DNA of 64,000 nt from CAMCTV01 sp964420985 (GTDB lineage Bacteria > Bacteroidota > Bacteroidia > Flavobacteriales_D > Sanyastnellaceae), in contig CAYQUT010000001.1 in NCBI GenBank assembly GCA_964420985.1, positions 124,001 through 188,000 on the forward strand, written 5' to 3'. Every line of letters starts with the position of its first letter. Positions within the stretch are counted from its first letter, which is position 1. Of the stretch, positions 19,001-25,498 are shown in pieces. The notes beneath the pieces are model-generated. The model saw only the letters and a list, made by a program, of their open reading frames with translations. It was not told where the DNA came from and searched no databases. Both the position numbers and the translations under genes were made by a program.

Positions 19001-19956
19001 ATTTGATGCCTAGTCAATCTGATATAGGCCCATATACAAATTACACTGGCATATACAATAATGTATGTCAAAATTTTAAAGTGAAGTTCCGTCCAAATGC
19101 AAAGGGCTATACCGTTCATCGGTTGTTATCTGGTTCACAGACCGAAATTGATTGGTCTTACAGTATCCCTGCTGGAAATGGAACAGTTGCATCTACGATT
19201 TGTCAATTAGGAAGGATATTCCCAAGTAATTTAACGGATGAGATTATATACCGTGGTGTTATGGTGGATGTGACCTATCAACTTAACAATGCTTATGGCA
19301 GCCCAAATGTACTCACTGCAAACGGACAATTGGTTAGTTCGATTGGTTTCTATCCCGAGTCTGATTTATTCTTGAGAAACACTGACCAATGTCCAATCTA
19401 CAAAAATTTATATTCATCCATAGCGACAAATAGATCAGTTTGTGGTACAAAGCGTTATCAATGGTCTTTTTTACAGAATCTCCCTTCACAGTCAGCATTT
19501 GATTTGATGGTAGATGGAGCTTTGGGTTCAAGAATTTTACCAGTGTCAACAATTCCTGGTATTGCCAATAGTCAGCAATATGATGTCCAATTGAGAGCAC
19601 TTCATAGTGACAACACAACTTATTCAGAATGGGGAAGTGATAAGTGTTTTAGAACGTATGCTTTTGCCGGAATGCCATTGGAAACTCAATACGATGATGA
19701 AAATGAAAATGAAAAAGAAATCTTCATATATCCTAATCCGAATAATGGACAAATGTTAAATGTAATCGGACTCGGTGAAGCCAATCTTTCCTCCGTCACT
19801 TGTTACAATATGTTAGGAGAAAAGATTTTTCAGGGGTCAGGAGAAATCAATCAGTCTACCGTTGAGTTACCGCCTTATTTGTCCAATGGTATTTATCATC
19901 TGATATTGACAGTAGATAATCGCGACGTGATCCTTAATTTGATTATTCAAAGGTGA
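10021..19956 (+). CDS. Giant T9SS-exported multidomain surface protein (TLDc-, Reelin- and C-type lectin-like)
   Basis: 3311 residues with a signal peptide (cleavage near VMSQ). Layout: TLDc-like domain (42-218; HG, CDGHGPT, VVFGGY, GSFLFNL and GEIEVYKV motifs in TLDc order); 14 Ig-like repeats of about 100 residues, each starting CxG and usually containing a GNxF motif (225-1650); Reelin subrepeat-like domain (1672-1847; CGVSGSRSLLF, VQLQYSLNMGNSW, NWVLDDVSI); C-type lectin-like domain (1910-2036; WIGASD, FVWTTG); a 15th Ig-like repeat; three IPT/TIG-like domains (2140-2383); seven MopE-like repeats (2388-2850); the shared module (2857-3223); and a type A sorting domain (3232-3311). The Cys-rich Ig repeats and lectin-like fold suggest adhesion or glycan recognition. 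Its TGA overlaps the GTG start of the next gene by 4 bp. Domain calls are from motif reading only. Confidence 0.88.
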   Translation: MKRKLYQSNVILLLMVLISFNVMSQILPNSVLKDEDDEQTIEGWLGTGYHGVLLYRKSIHGASSSVFHERCDGHGPTIVLIRNAQNNVVFGGYGNGDWMWTGTWQNGYSYYGGYYQYQTTSYSGGVGSFLFNLNSNVKFDYQTSGQNNAQTQIGNTLGPTFTNGFETTSNMSYINVGNMTSYCSQDYELCKASLFGATGETSISNYLNDIGEIEVYKVLSPNQVFIELSQPTILAQCPNDQFSLNYTLVGSLSGNSELFDVQWSNASGLFTSPVYSDQSLNLTSGQSNVQITVPSSLTPNSNYKVRLRRQSDSSVSNAVDINIKSIFNVDFTSSESSGDGVFCNGESYSFNYTFSDCVPLSGINWTLRLQSNTQGYNEIVGTSQLLNGVLSITVPTNAPVAQDYILSAQLSFNGQDYFQNFAGLQVGNSTSIANINTLPLCYGEYYSITYEFKGCDLPSSNQFQVQFSNENGSFSSPIILGILSSQSNTGTVEFSLPSGLQPSNLYALRVVPSGVNTGTWQVLSGFTIGSVGQMVITVDGSSTLCPGTQTLNYSIGSSCPNAFGIGNVFNVEMSNANGSFANPTVVGSLTSSDPNGSITFNLPINTPASYNYNFRVVSTNPVAVSNSVSKSVGLSSIVISANSSACIGLPYTLNYTASGCTIGTGNVFTMQYYNSSTSSWVNAATLTSTALTGSISYTIPGTWLPGYYDFRIISSLPQQVYADVQTVEVITRTTLMDIDIWNVGIGGSRCPGGVMTVPFVKTGNCPLAAVSGNIYRVQISATSDFATPVIIGSLTSTANTGTISCTIPAGYVGNYYVRVIGTNPVANSANYYSISVGCSPLYLNLATSEICPGQSITLGYSNGNSCTFGAGNQIKYELSNANGEFTNPVVLATYTTTAASANHTFAFPAGVTPGLNYYVRVTSSNPARVSSMYNLFVGRKTNIISGLSSNYCTGSNYTVDYQYTGCTLLTGNVFTAQICSVSDFSSTIYNVGSLASTSANGSLTMNIPSNVVSGNYFLRVKTSLETGAVYATYAISVGNSVIDNSFMNAFLYCSGIPHYLQYAVTSCQSNPSSIQMKVLLSNNFTSGNYPVYELYNGTVGSFNGVVELNTAIQIPVGEYRVKMEFNIDGAISQSVSGLFYYNGASYSTSGTGLSYGTGSQFSSVGLNSFCSGGQFTLSQINYYNCAYAASNQYNNTTVTLKLVNLSNPSIPAVIFQTYQNVGVIPVTNFTLPNDLIAGDIYSIVLENSVGYWGKLDWDFIISPQYNLTYTGNLPGQYCPGQNVSLNLSACSLLNPIQDIQFELSNEMGSFENPDVLLTTTIGQATSGAIVMQLPADLIIGGNYAIRMHDIDANWNSNAVLINLNGVVNVSGVASNYCPGETVNIDYNFACDLPPGNQFEILITNTTKQNSSLIAVLNTNSNSGALSFVIPSYMPGGIGYKLWIRSIQNPFIQSTLSLPFGIGLNTSLQFSGNVCRGISTNIAYNATGCDINPGNVFQVMMGDIVVGSILSSNAQGNIPITIPIGYASSSANLRVVSSSPVQVVAQPLEVNIQNPITLSLPSNICSGSSIVIPYTVNCSLPASNTIQVYNGDDLLLSTISNTSGSLSFVLPLTNNVQLRVKIVSSEYNILVFNQLLNTQSYSSMFDITATPDFVSGCATTAQLLVNPNRPLSISDNFETGPNMDIWDEIVGANPHEYYVPGYYSGGTWGGGTYWPGYWATDYAFCGVSGSRSLLFTNSTTRYAATVPVNVSNGGTIAFKLKISNGVDADCEDANPGEEVQLQYSLNMGNSWTAISTYNTTGSYNNLTSVSVAVPVAARSFGTMFRWVQLSVDEYSGDNWVLDDVSITGTSLTTFPCSWNNANTLNSATIKNPVASPSSTTTYAVSITALNFACPVVKEIVVTTANQIGVDPTKFTYFGANSGKVYYTSNQTATWSQANTDCINSCGNLVSVNSVAEQNFLQTILPGQNKWIGASDAATEATFVWTTGQTFSAYTNWVSGTTTATGNSAVNDHVQMNATTGKWQVAAGTLSQHYILERAGNHSITISNNLPLSYCSGDQLSVGYSIAGVFDVNNVFSVQLSDASGSFSNPQVIGSLNSDVSGSILINMPTLTSSASGYRMRIVSTSPVVVSSDNGTNLLVVGTSPTISSLSSYQAQAGSQLTIYGSGFSSSGNIVSISGVNASIVSQSPSQITVVVPGGLCPGEVSVETGCGYITNSVEFDPLSTPYIASTSEQIIGGNITVTVTGYGFTYNQNQIVLENDSYVPLYQSPNLLRFITSGIHCNEDLIVTNGCNLASNVYNYASQIAPSISSIDPAQFLPGDTININGNWFSNFGNSVSFGGQVCNVVTESSSLIQVVMPTNVCSGSLHVINHCNASVNSSLYTAINSSDLYYSDSDLDGFGSVDNDVQSCFQPTGFVTNALDCNDFQNSVFPGALEICNDWDDDCDGATNEGVENTYYLDADGDDFGDITNLIFACTLPIGYANNNLDCDDNNENVFPAATELCNTLDDDCDGSIDENVQNTYFLDADGDLYGDPDDLVFACSSPIGYVSNSMDCDDQNLLVHPLSIEQCNLVDDDCDGTIDEDVQSIYFADSDNDSFGDVDVIALACSPPTGYVVNSNDCDDLNGLVFPNALEVCNSADDNCNGEMDEGLVFTVYYEDQDGDSFGSLNSISSCQNPGSFYVNNNNDCADNNNLIHPGSSEQCNLTDDDCNGLIDEGVQITFYFDGDGDGFGTIDSSMAACTLPLSFSVNHSDCNDDSFTIHPFGIESCNLMDDNCDGIVDEGVQFTYFSDSDNDGYGIPGNTIQACTVVSGYSIFSSDCADNNPNVFPNAIENCNNWIDDNCNGFVNESCGNLIPGDDVFNVLNASVSSQFGTGAQPSITIPLVLSTDSPQSAGTGADFWVMFTPQSNAVRVAISGDVSINDDNELALYNVQENLLDLMIPISIEDNVHPGNSGSAVDSGDEILLTDQLIPGTPYWLCIRNINNQPGVCKLRISNLMPSQSDIGPYTNYTGIYNNVCQNFKVKFRPNAKGYTVHRLLSGSQTEIDWSYSIPAGNGTVASTICQLGRIFPSNLTDEIIYRGVMVDVTYQLNNAYGSPNVLTANGQLVSSIGFYPESDLFLRNTDQCPIYKNLYSSIATNRSVCGTKRYQWSFLQNLPSQSAFDLMVDGALGSRILPVSTIPGIANSQQYDVQLRALHSDNTTYSEWGSDKCFRTYAFAGMPLETQYDDENENEKEIFIYPNPNNGQMLNVIGLGEANLSSVTCYNMLGEKIFQGSGEINQSTVELPPYLSNGIYHLILTVDNRDVILNLIIQR

Positions 19957-22409
19957 TTAAGTGCAGCGTACTCTCATTTATTTGTATTCTTTCCTTTGAA
20001 TTAGCAGTAGGACAGTTAAATCCATTTATTACTGGCAATGGACTTCTTCCTCAGTTGCCACCGATGGGGGCAACTTTTTTTGGAGGTGGGGTTAGTACTT
20101 TTGATGTAGATCATGACGGTTGGGATGATCTTACATTGGGTATTTCTGGCCAGGGTATATTTGTTTTAAAAAACAATGAATCAGTTTTTGATTATTGGTT
20201 TTTCTTACCGGCAACCGGAGATGTTAAACAGTGTTTATGGTCTGATTTTAATAATGACGGTTTTGAGGATTTGTTTGCTTGTACCGCTCAAGGTGAAATA
20301 TTTATTTATCAGAATTTTGATAATGAGTACTTCGTGAATGTAAGTGCGGAGTTAAATTCTCAATTACCTAATTCGAATTGGTTTGGTGCTACGTCAGGTG
20401 ACTTAGATCGTGATGGAAAATTAGATTTGTACATTTGTGCTTATAATGGTCAGCAGAATGCCTTGCTCAGAAATGAGTCTATTGGCAATGATATCTATTT
20501 TGTTGGGATAACTAATACAATCCTTACCAATACTCAGAAGTCTTCTTTTCAGCCTGTATTGATTGATCTGAATAATGATAATGTTTTAGATCTTTTTATT
20601 TCGAATGATTTTAATCAAGGTAATGATTACTATCAAAGTATTCAAGGTAGTCAATGGGTGGAATTGGATGATGCTAATGGTCTTGATTTCCCTATTGATG
20701 CTATGTCTAACTCCTGGTCTGATTTTGATTTGGATCAAGACATGGATGTTCTCATTACGGATACAGATGGATCTTATTTATTGAGAAATGATGGAGGGGT
20801 CTTTAGTCCTGTAATCAATGATGTCGATGTCCCTTTTTGGAATTGGTCAGCATTGTGGGTGGATTGGAATAATGATTTTTATGATGATTTATTGATAACA
20901 GGAAACAATCTAACTACGAATACACAGGAGAACTTTTTGCTTCATAATATTAATGGAGAATTTATTGAGTCCATGATTGCCCCTCAATGGTTTGGGGATA
21001 ATAGGTTTTTTGGAGCAGCAAAAGGAGATTTTAATCACGATAAGAAGTCCGATTTGGTTCTAGCTCCAGATGAATCAAACATTCCAAACATTATGATGAA
21101 TAATGCTGTTGCCTTTCATTCTGTAACTTGTTCTTTTGAAGGTACTTGGTCAAATCGGAATGCTTTTGGTTTAAAATACAAATCTTATTCGGGAAACAAA
21201 TGTAAATCGGGACAATTATTCTCCGGCGAGAACTATTTAAGTCAAAATTCACAAAATATCATTTTGCCTGTTTGTTCAGATTGCTCTAAAATAGATTCAC
21301 TTTTGTTGCTTTGGCCCAGTGGTCATCAGCAGGTTATATATAATTTGTTTTCAGATAGTTCGTATCACATTGTTGAAGGCAATGATCTTTTTCCAAATGG
21401 AATTTTGAAAGTTCAGCAATGCAACGGTGGGGAGGTAGTTTTATCTGTACCACCTTTATTAATGTGGAGTGAATTTGAAAATTTCGGATTTACATTTAAT
21501 CTGAATCTTGACATAGGGATTTCGAATGAAATTTACTGTAAATGGGCAAATGGGCGTTCTAGAAAATTGACAATTGAGTGGGTTACAGATCAATGGAATT
21601 TAATTTCGGTTTTCTCGAACGATAATTGCATAAATGCTGAGAATTTTCTTTCTACTTGGTTTGAACACGATAGTTTCGGGATAGTTGATTCAATGTCTTG
21701 GTCTCTTAACTTTGAGGATCAAATAAGCCTTATTTTAATTGATCCTTCTGGATGTACATGGTCACTGGACACAAACTTTTTTCATTTAGCAGATTCTGGA
21801 TTTGTTCAAATATTACCATTTGATATATTATGTGAAAATGAACAATTGATTTTAGATGACTATTTTCTATCAAGTGCACCTGGTAATTGGATGGTCGACG
21901 GTGACTTAGAACCAACTTATCTCAGCCCGGGAAGTCATTCAGTTCAGTATTTGTTTGATAGTGGTTGTATTTGGGATACCACCATAACCATTACACAAGT
22001 GCCGCTGATTGAGCCGTTGTTAACCTGGTCTTTAACAGAATCCTGCGTTTTATTTAATCTTACAGTTGATTCAGTTTTAGTTGAGAATGTACTCTGGAAT
22101 GATTCAATTTGGGCTAGTTCTATTTGTTATGATTTGGTTCCTGAAATGATAAGTTATCTCATAATAGATGAGTTTGGATGCGAACATACATTTAGCGAAA
22201 ATCTTGATGTATCACTTTCGATGAATATAACTCAAGAGGAAATAAATATTTTGCGAGTTTCGTATTATGATACTCTTGGTCGCATTATTTACACTGGATC
22301 AGAGCCTATTGACCCAATAGACTTTGGTGTCAATGGTGCTATTGTGGAAGAAGTTGTTTACGAGGGAAACATAAGAGAAACAAGAAGATTAATTATATGT
22401 AATCAATAG
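19953..22409 (+). CDS. Secreted FG-GAP/VCBS beta-propeller protein with ASPIC_UnbV domain, paralogue 1
   Basis: 818 residues with a GTG start inside the stop of the giant gene (GTGA), indicating translational coupling. The signal peptide ends near AVGQ. Seven Asp-rich blade motifs (for example DVDHDGWDDL, DFNNDGFEDL, DLDRDGKLDL) predict a seven-bladed propeller over about residues 25-385, followed by an ASPIC_UnbV-like domain (RNAFG...ENYLSQNSQNIIL...LLWPSG; about 395-475) and Ig-like or undefined C-terminal sequence. The end (YYDTLGRIIYTG) resembles a degenerate sorting domain without YPNP. Two relatives lie at 37300 and 40014. The propeller may bind calcium and ligands; its role with the giant protein is inferred from the overlap. 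It ends convergently, overlapping the regulator gene at 22393 by 17 bp. Confidence 0.85.
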   Translation: MIKCSVLSFICILSFELAVGQLNPFITGNGLLPQLPPMGATFFGGGVSTFDVDHDGWDDLTLGISGQGIFVLKNNESVFDYWFFLPATGDVKQCLWSDFNNDGFEDLFACTAQGEIFIYQNFDNEYFVNVSAELNSQLPNSNWFGATSGDLDRDGKLDLYICAYNGQQNALLRNESIGNDIYFVGITNTILTNTQKSSFQPVLIDLNNDNVLDLFISNDFNQGNDYYQSIQGSQWVELDDANGLDFPIDAMSNSWSDFDLDQDMDVLITDTDGSYLLRNDGGVFSPVINDVDVPFWNWSALWVDWNNDFYDDLLITGNNLTTNTQENFLLHNINGEFIESMIAPQWFGDNRFFGAAKGDFNHDKKSDLVLAPDESNIPNIMMNNAVAFHSVTCSFEGTWSNRNAFGLKYKSYSGNKCKSGQLFSGENYLSQNSQNIILPVCSDCSKIDSLLLLWPSGHQQVIYNLFSDSSYHIVEGNDLFPNGILKVQQCNGGEVVLSVPPLLMWSEFENFGFTFNLNLDIGISNEIYCKWANGRSRKLTIEWVTDQWNLISVFSNDNCINAENFLSTWFEHDSFGIVDSMSWSLNFEDQISLILIDPSGCTWSLDTNFFHLADSGFVQILPFDILCENEQLILDDYFLSSAPGNWMVDGDLEPTYLSPGSHSVQYLFDSGCIWDTTITITQVPLIEPLLTWSLTESCVLFNLTVDSVLVENVLWNDSIWASSICYDLVPEMISYLIIDEFGCEHTFSENLDVSLSMNITQEEINILRVSYYDTLGRIIYTGSEPIDPIDFGVNGAIVEEVVYEGNIRETRRLIICNQ

Positions 22410-23004
22410 TCTTAGACATCAACTCCACCACATTCTTTACATCAAATTTTCTCATCATATTTTGACGATGCGACTTTACTGTAAGGTCACTGAGAAATAA
22501 TAACGCTGCAATTTCTTTACTGGTTTTTCCCAATTTTATCAATTGTAGTATTTCCTTTTCCCTTTTGGTTAGTATAATGGTTTCAGATGTCTCATCGGTA
22601 TTTTTTTCCCAGATAAGATCGTACTGAAGGAATTTTTTACATTGTTCAATTTGTGTAAGACATTCCGTCAATGACTGGAGATCAGCGTTCTTTTGTACGT
22701 ACCCCCAGAATGGAAAATTAAATTCTTTTAATCCCAATTCCCATGGATGAGAATGGGTAAACAATACAATTTTCTGATTCGGTTGCTGTATTTGCATGAG
22801 TATCAAATCATCCAGTATGTGTTCTTCTTTTAAATGAATGTCCGCAATCACAATTTCACATTGTGAAAGTTGGAATATGTCCTGATCTAATTTTGGAAAT
22901 ACCGAGAATATTTGCACTTGACAATCACGCCAGATGAGATGAACCATACTTTTCACACCATTGGCCACCATAGGATGGTCTTCAATTATTCCAATTTTTA
23001 TCAT
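22393..23004 (-). CDS. LuxR/NarL-family response regulator of the second two-component operon
   Basis: 203 residues. The receiver domain has an acidic pair in IIEDH, phospho-acceptor Asp55 (IVIADIHL) and a Lys in YVQKNA. The C-terminal LuxR-type HTH is clear (LTKREKEILQLIKLGKTSKEIAALLFLSDLTVKSHRQNM, read in pieces). It starts inside the stop of the kinase gene (ATGA, 4-bp overlap), so the pair forms an operon, unlike the divergent pair at 7.7 kb. A perfect palindrome before this operon (24908) makes autoregulation plausible and links it to the beta-helix operon at 1583. Confidence 0.9.
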   Translation of the reverse strand: MIKIGIIEDHPMVANGVKSMVHLIWRDCQVQIFSVFPKLDQDIFQLSQCEIVIADIHLKEEHILDDLILMQIQQPNQKIVLFTHSHPWELGLKEFNFPFWGYVQKNADLQSLTECLTQIEQCKKFLQYDLIWEKNTDETSETIILTKREKEILQLIKLGKTSKEIAALLFLSDLTVKSHRQNMMRKFDVKNVVELMSKTIDYI

Positions 23005-24872
23005 TTCTCTATTGGTATTTCAGCATGGAGTTGAAAGCCTTCTCCTGTTTTTCCCTCTATATGGCAGACGCCGCGGCAAACGTGAATCATTTCTGTAATT
23101 TGTAATATACCAATTCCATTATTTTTTTCGTCGTTGTTGTTTATGCCAATTCCGTTGTCTTGGTAGGTGATATAGAGATAATCATTTTCTATAAAGCACT
23201 GCAATTGAATCTCTGATGCATGAGCGTGTTTGATGGTGTTGTTCAGGCATTCTTGAACGATCAAAAGAACCACCAACTGAATATTTGTTGCGATGTCATT
23301 GCACTGAGGAGTAATTTCTACATGGTGTTTGATTTGTTGCGATTTTGATGTCTCCTTGACAAACAGGTGAATACAATGGGCCAAACCAAATTTTCTTAGT
23401 ACCTGTGGTGAAAGGAAATGTGCTGTATTCCTTACGTCCTCTATCAATGCCGAGGTTTGGTTACTGAGGGTATGATGTAAGGCTTCAGGAATTTCATTTT
23501 TGCTGTTCTCAATGTTGTTTTTTAAACCCATCAATTCCATTCCAATGTGGTTGTGAAGGAGTTGACTGATGCGGGATAATTCCTTCAGTTGAATATCAGC
23601 AATGCGTGTTCCAAGCTCTTTGTCTTTGTTCAGCAATGCAAATTCAAGTGCCTTGTTTTTTTGGATAAATTCGATAAAGCGCAGCGCTACGATTCCTCCC
23701 ATAATAAGGCAATCCATACTCAAAATGATAGGGACAAAATGTTGTTGTATTACGGTGTCATCCACATACCCAAAACGGTGAGCCAAGTATTGAAAATGAG
23801 TTATGAGAAAAAGGCTGCAGGTGATTAAGAAAGGAATGGCATAATGATCTTTTTTTCTTAGAGTAAATATGGAACTGGTGATAACAATAACCAATGTCAA
23901 TTGCTGAAAGGCCAATGAGATAGCCAACGAATAGTATTTGTATGAATGGTCATACAGCAAAGGAGAGATGGAAGATGCCATCAAGACATAAATCAACCAT
24001 ATCCAACCATAGATTCGTATTCTCTTGGCCCATTTCGGATAGTACTTCTGAAAGGAGACAGTATTGAGAAAGAAAAAGAGATAGATGGGAAAAGCAATAG
24101 ATAGGGACAAAGGACGGATGATGTCAATGATCCAATGGGAATGGTAGTTGATTAACCAATGAAGATACCCAAAATCAGAAAGGACATAGATAATGCTTAA
24201 TCCCAAAAAAATGGTGTATAGATAATTCAATACATTTTTGGCATTCAGTACAATATATAAATTGATAATAAATGCTGCAATGAGAACTCCCAAGAGTATT
24301 CCTGACAACAGGTAGTATTCTGTTTTTCGGGTTTCTAAATTTTTTTGATTCAACCATTGCACAGAGGTGAAGAATGGTTCATTTCTTTTGTCGAGATAGA
24401 GTAAGATGTATTTTATTTCTGCATTATTCAATGGGAAAATGAACTCAGGAAATAATAAAGGCCGCTCTATAAAGGCAATGTGATCGCCGAATACATGCGT
24501 GCTGTCGATGAGCTGATCTTGATGATTGAGGTAATAGGCTTGTGCGCGATTGATGTGGCTATTGGGGATGTCAATGAAGAAATTGTTGGGCTCTGTAATG
24601 TTGTCGATTGGTATCTTTATCCACAAAGCATTATTTTGATTGCTCAATTTGCTCGGTACTTGATCATTAAAATGGGTTTTGTTTTTTTGGTATTGATGCC
24701 AACCTGGTTCTCCGCTCGGTTCCCATAGAAAGAGTGTGCCTTTTGGAAATTTTTGTCGCTTGCCTTCCCAATGAAAGTTCAATTCATTGGAGGCCAAAGA
24801 GAATTGAAACAGAAGACTGAACAACACCAAAAGTGTCACCTTTGATTGAAACATTTTGCTGGGCTCAGTCAT
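23001..24872 (-). CDS. 7TMR-DISM sensor histidine kinase of the second two-component operon
   Basis: 623 residues with the same architecture as the kinase at 7779: signal peptide, periplasmic DISM-type domain, about seven transmembrane helices, dimerisation helix and HATPase. The phospho-acceptor is probably His440 in LLHNHIG; the family motif is LHD, so the Asp is replaced by Asn here. The ATPase part is well kept: CLNNTIKHAHA N-box, YQDNGIGI D-box and NNGIGILQI G-box. The ATG at 24872 gives six residues before a second Met (24854) that fits a signal peptide better; either start is possible. The periplasmic domain probably senses an extracellular ligand of unknown nature. Confidence 0.88.
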   Translation of the reverse strand: MTEPSKMFQSKVTLLVLFSLLFQFSLASNELNFHWEGKRQKFPKGTLFLWEPSGEPGWHQYQKNKTHFNDQVPSKLSNQNNALWIKIPIDNITEPNNFFIDIPNSHINRAQAYYLNHQDQLIDSTHVFGDHIAFIERPLLFPEFIFPLNNAEIKYILLYLDKRNEPFFTSVQWLNQKNLETRKTEYYLLSGILLGVLIAAFIINLYIVLNAKNVLNYLYTIFLGLSIIYVLSDFGYLHWLINYHSHWIIDIIRPLSLSIAFPIYLFFFLNTVSFQKYYPKWAKRIRIYGWIWLIYVLMASSISPLLYDHSYKYYSLAISLAFQQLTLVIVITSSIFTLRKKDHYAIPFLITCSLFLITHFQYLAHRFGYVDDTVIQQHFVPIILSMDCLIMGGIVALRFIEFIQKNKALEFALLNKDKELGTRIADIQLKELSRISQLLHNHIGMELMGLKNNIENSKNEIPEALHHTLSNQTSALIEDVRNTAHFLSPQVLRKFGLAHCIHLFVKETSKSQQIKHHVEITPQCNDIATNIQLVVLLIVQECLNNTIKHAHASEIQLQCFIENDYLYITYQDNGIGINNNDEKNNGIGILQITEMIHVCRGVCHIEGKTGEGFQLHAEIPIEK

Positions 24873-24907
24873 TGCCCTAATCTACGATAGAAAATATCAG
24901 TTTTTTC

Positions 24908-24923
24908 TACTCCAAATGGAGTA
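24908..24923. promoter_or_regulatory. Perfect 16-bp palindrome upstream of the kinase-regulator operon
   Basis: TACTCC-AAAT-GGAGTA, arms identical to 1519-1534. It sits 35 bp upstream of the kinase start at 24872. A LuxR-type dimer site is the favoured reading; binding is not demonstrated by sequence alone. Confidence 0.5.
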
Positions 24924-24945
24924 GTTTTATGGGAGATAAACCCAC

Positions 24946-25455
24946 TTATTGAGGTTTGTAAAATTCTGTTGTTTCAATTTCGTTGCTCTGATTGAGTGTT
25001 CTATCCATCACATGAATCTTGAATTTACAAGTATCAAAATTACTAGGTAGATAGTAAATGGGCTGTATATCCAGTGTAATAACACCTTTTTGGGCTTTGT
25101 ATTGTCCCTCAGGAACTGCTACAGGAGCGCGATAATAAAAAGGGATGATATTGGGATCCAAGCATGGGTCCAAACTTACTTTCACCCACTGGCCATTTTG
25201 TTTTTCGTAATAATCACAAAATACATTGTAACGCGTCAAACAATCAGCAAAAACACCCGCAGTATCTTCTTGGTTTAATCCAAAGTTCCCGTCCCCATCC
25301 GTGAAGGAAATTTGCAAAGCTGCACCATTTCCATCTGCGGCTATATTGAACGACTTGAAAGTGATTTGGGGTTCATTGGGGAAGGATTCTAAATCCAAGC
25401 ATCCCAAAAAGCTGAGTGCAACAGAAACAATGAAGAACCACCCCAATTTGCGCAT
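24946..25455 (-). CDS. Predicted lipoprotein of unknown function
   Basis: 169 residues. The N-terminus has a lipobox (LSFLGC after a hydrophobic stretch), so it is probably lipidated at Cys19 and membrane-anchored. The mature part has a DGDGNFGL motif, common in small Bacteroidota lipoproteins with an Ig-like beta fold, and strands running to FKIHVMDRTLNQSN. No enzyme motifs. It is transcribed divergently from the LuxE-like gene; its -7 box ends 4 nt before the ATG. Confidence 0.8.
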   Translation of the reverse strand: MRKLGWFFIVSVALSFLGCLDLESFPNEPQITFKSFNIAADGNGAALQISFTDGDGNFGLNQEDTAGVFADCLTRYNVFCDYYEKQNGQWVKVSLDPCLDPNIIPFYYRAPVAVPEGQYKAQKGVITLDIQPIYYLPSNFDTCKFKIHVMDRTLNQSNEIETTEFYKPQ

Positions 25456-25459
25456 ACCA

Positions 25460-25494
25460 CAAAGTTAATCAAACATGGGCTTGATGTAACTTTG
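25460..25494. promoter_or_regulatory. Overlapping divergent promoters with shared inverted-repeat boxes
   Basis: CAAAGTTA (25460-25467), 19 nt, then TAACTTTG (25487-25494): an inverted repeat in which each arm is a perfect TAnnTTTG box on its own strand, and TTA of the opposite arm sits at the -33 position. Each box lies exactly 4 nt from a start codon (ATG at 25455 minus, GTG at 25499 plus). Confidence 0.55.
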
Positions 25495-25498
25495 TCCT

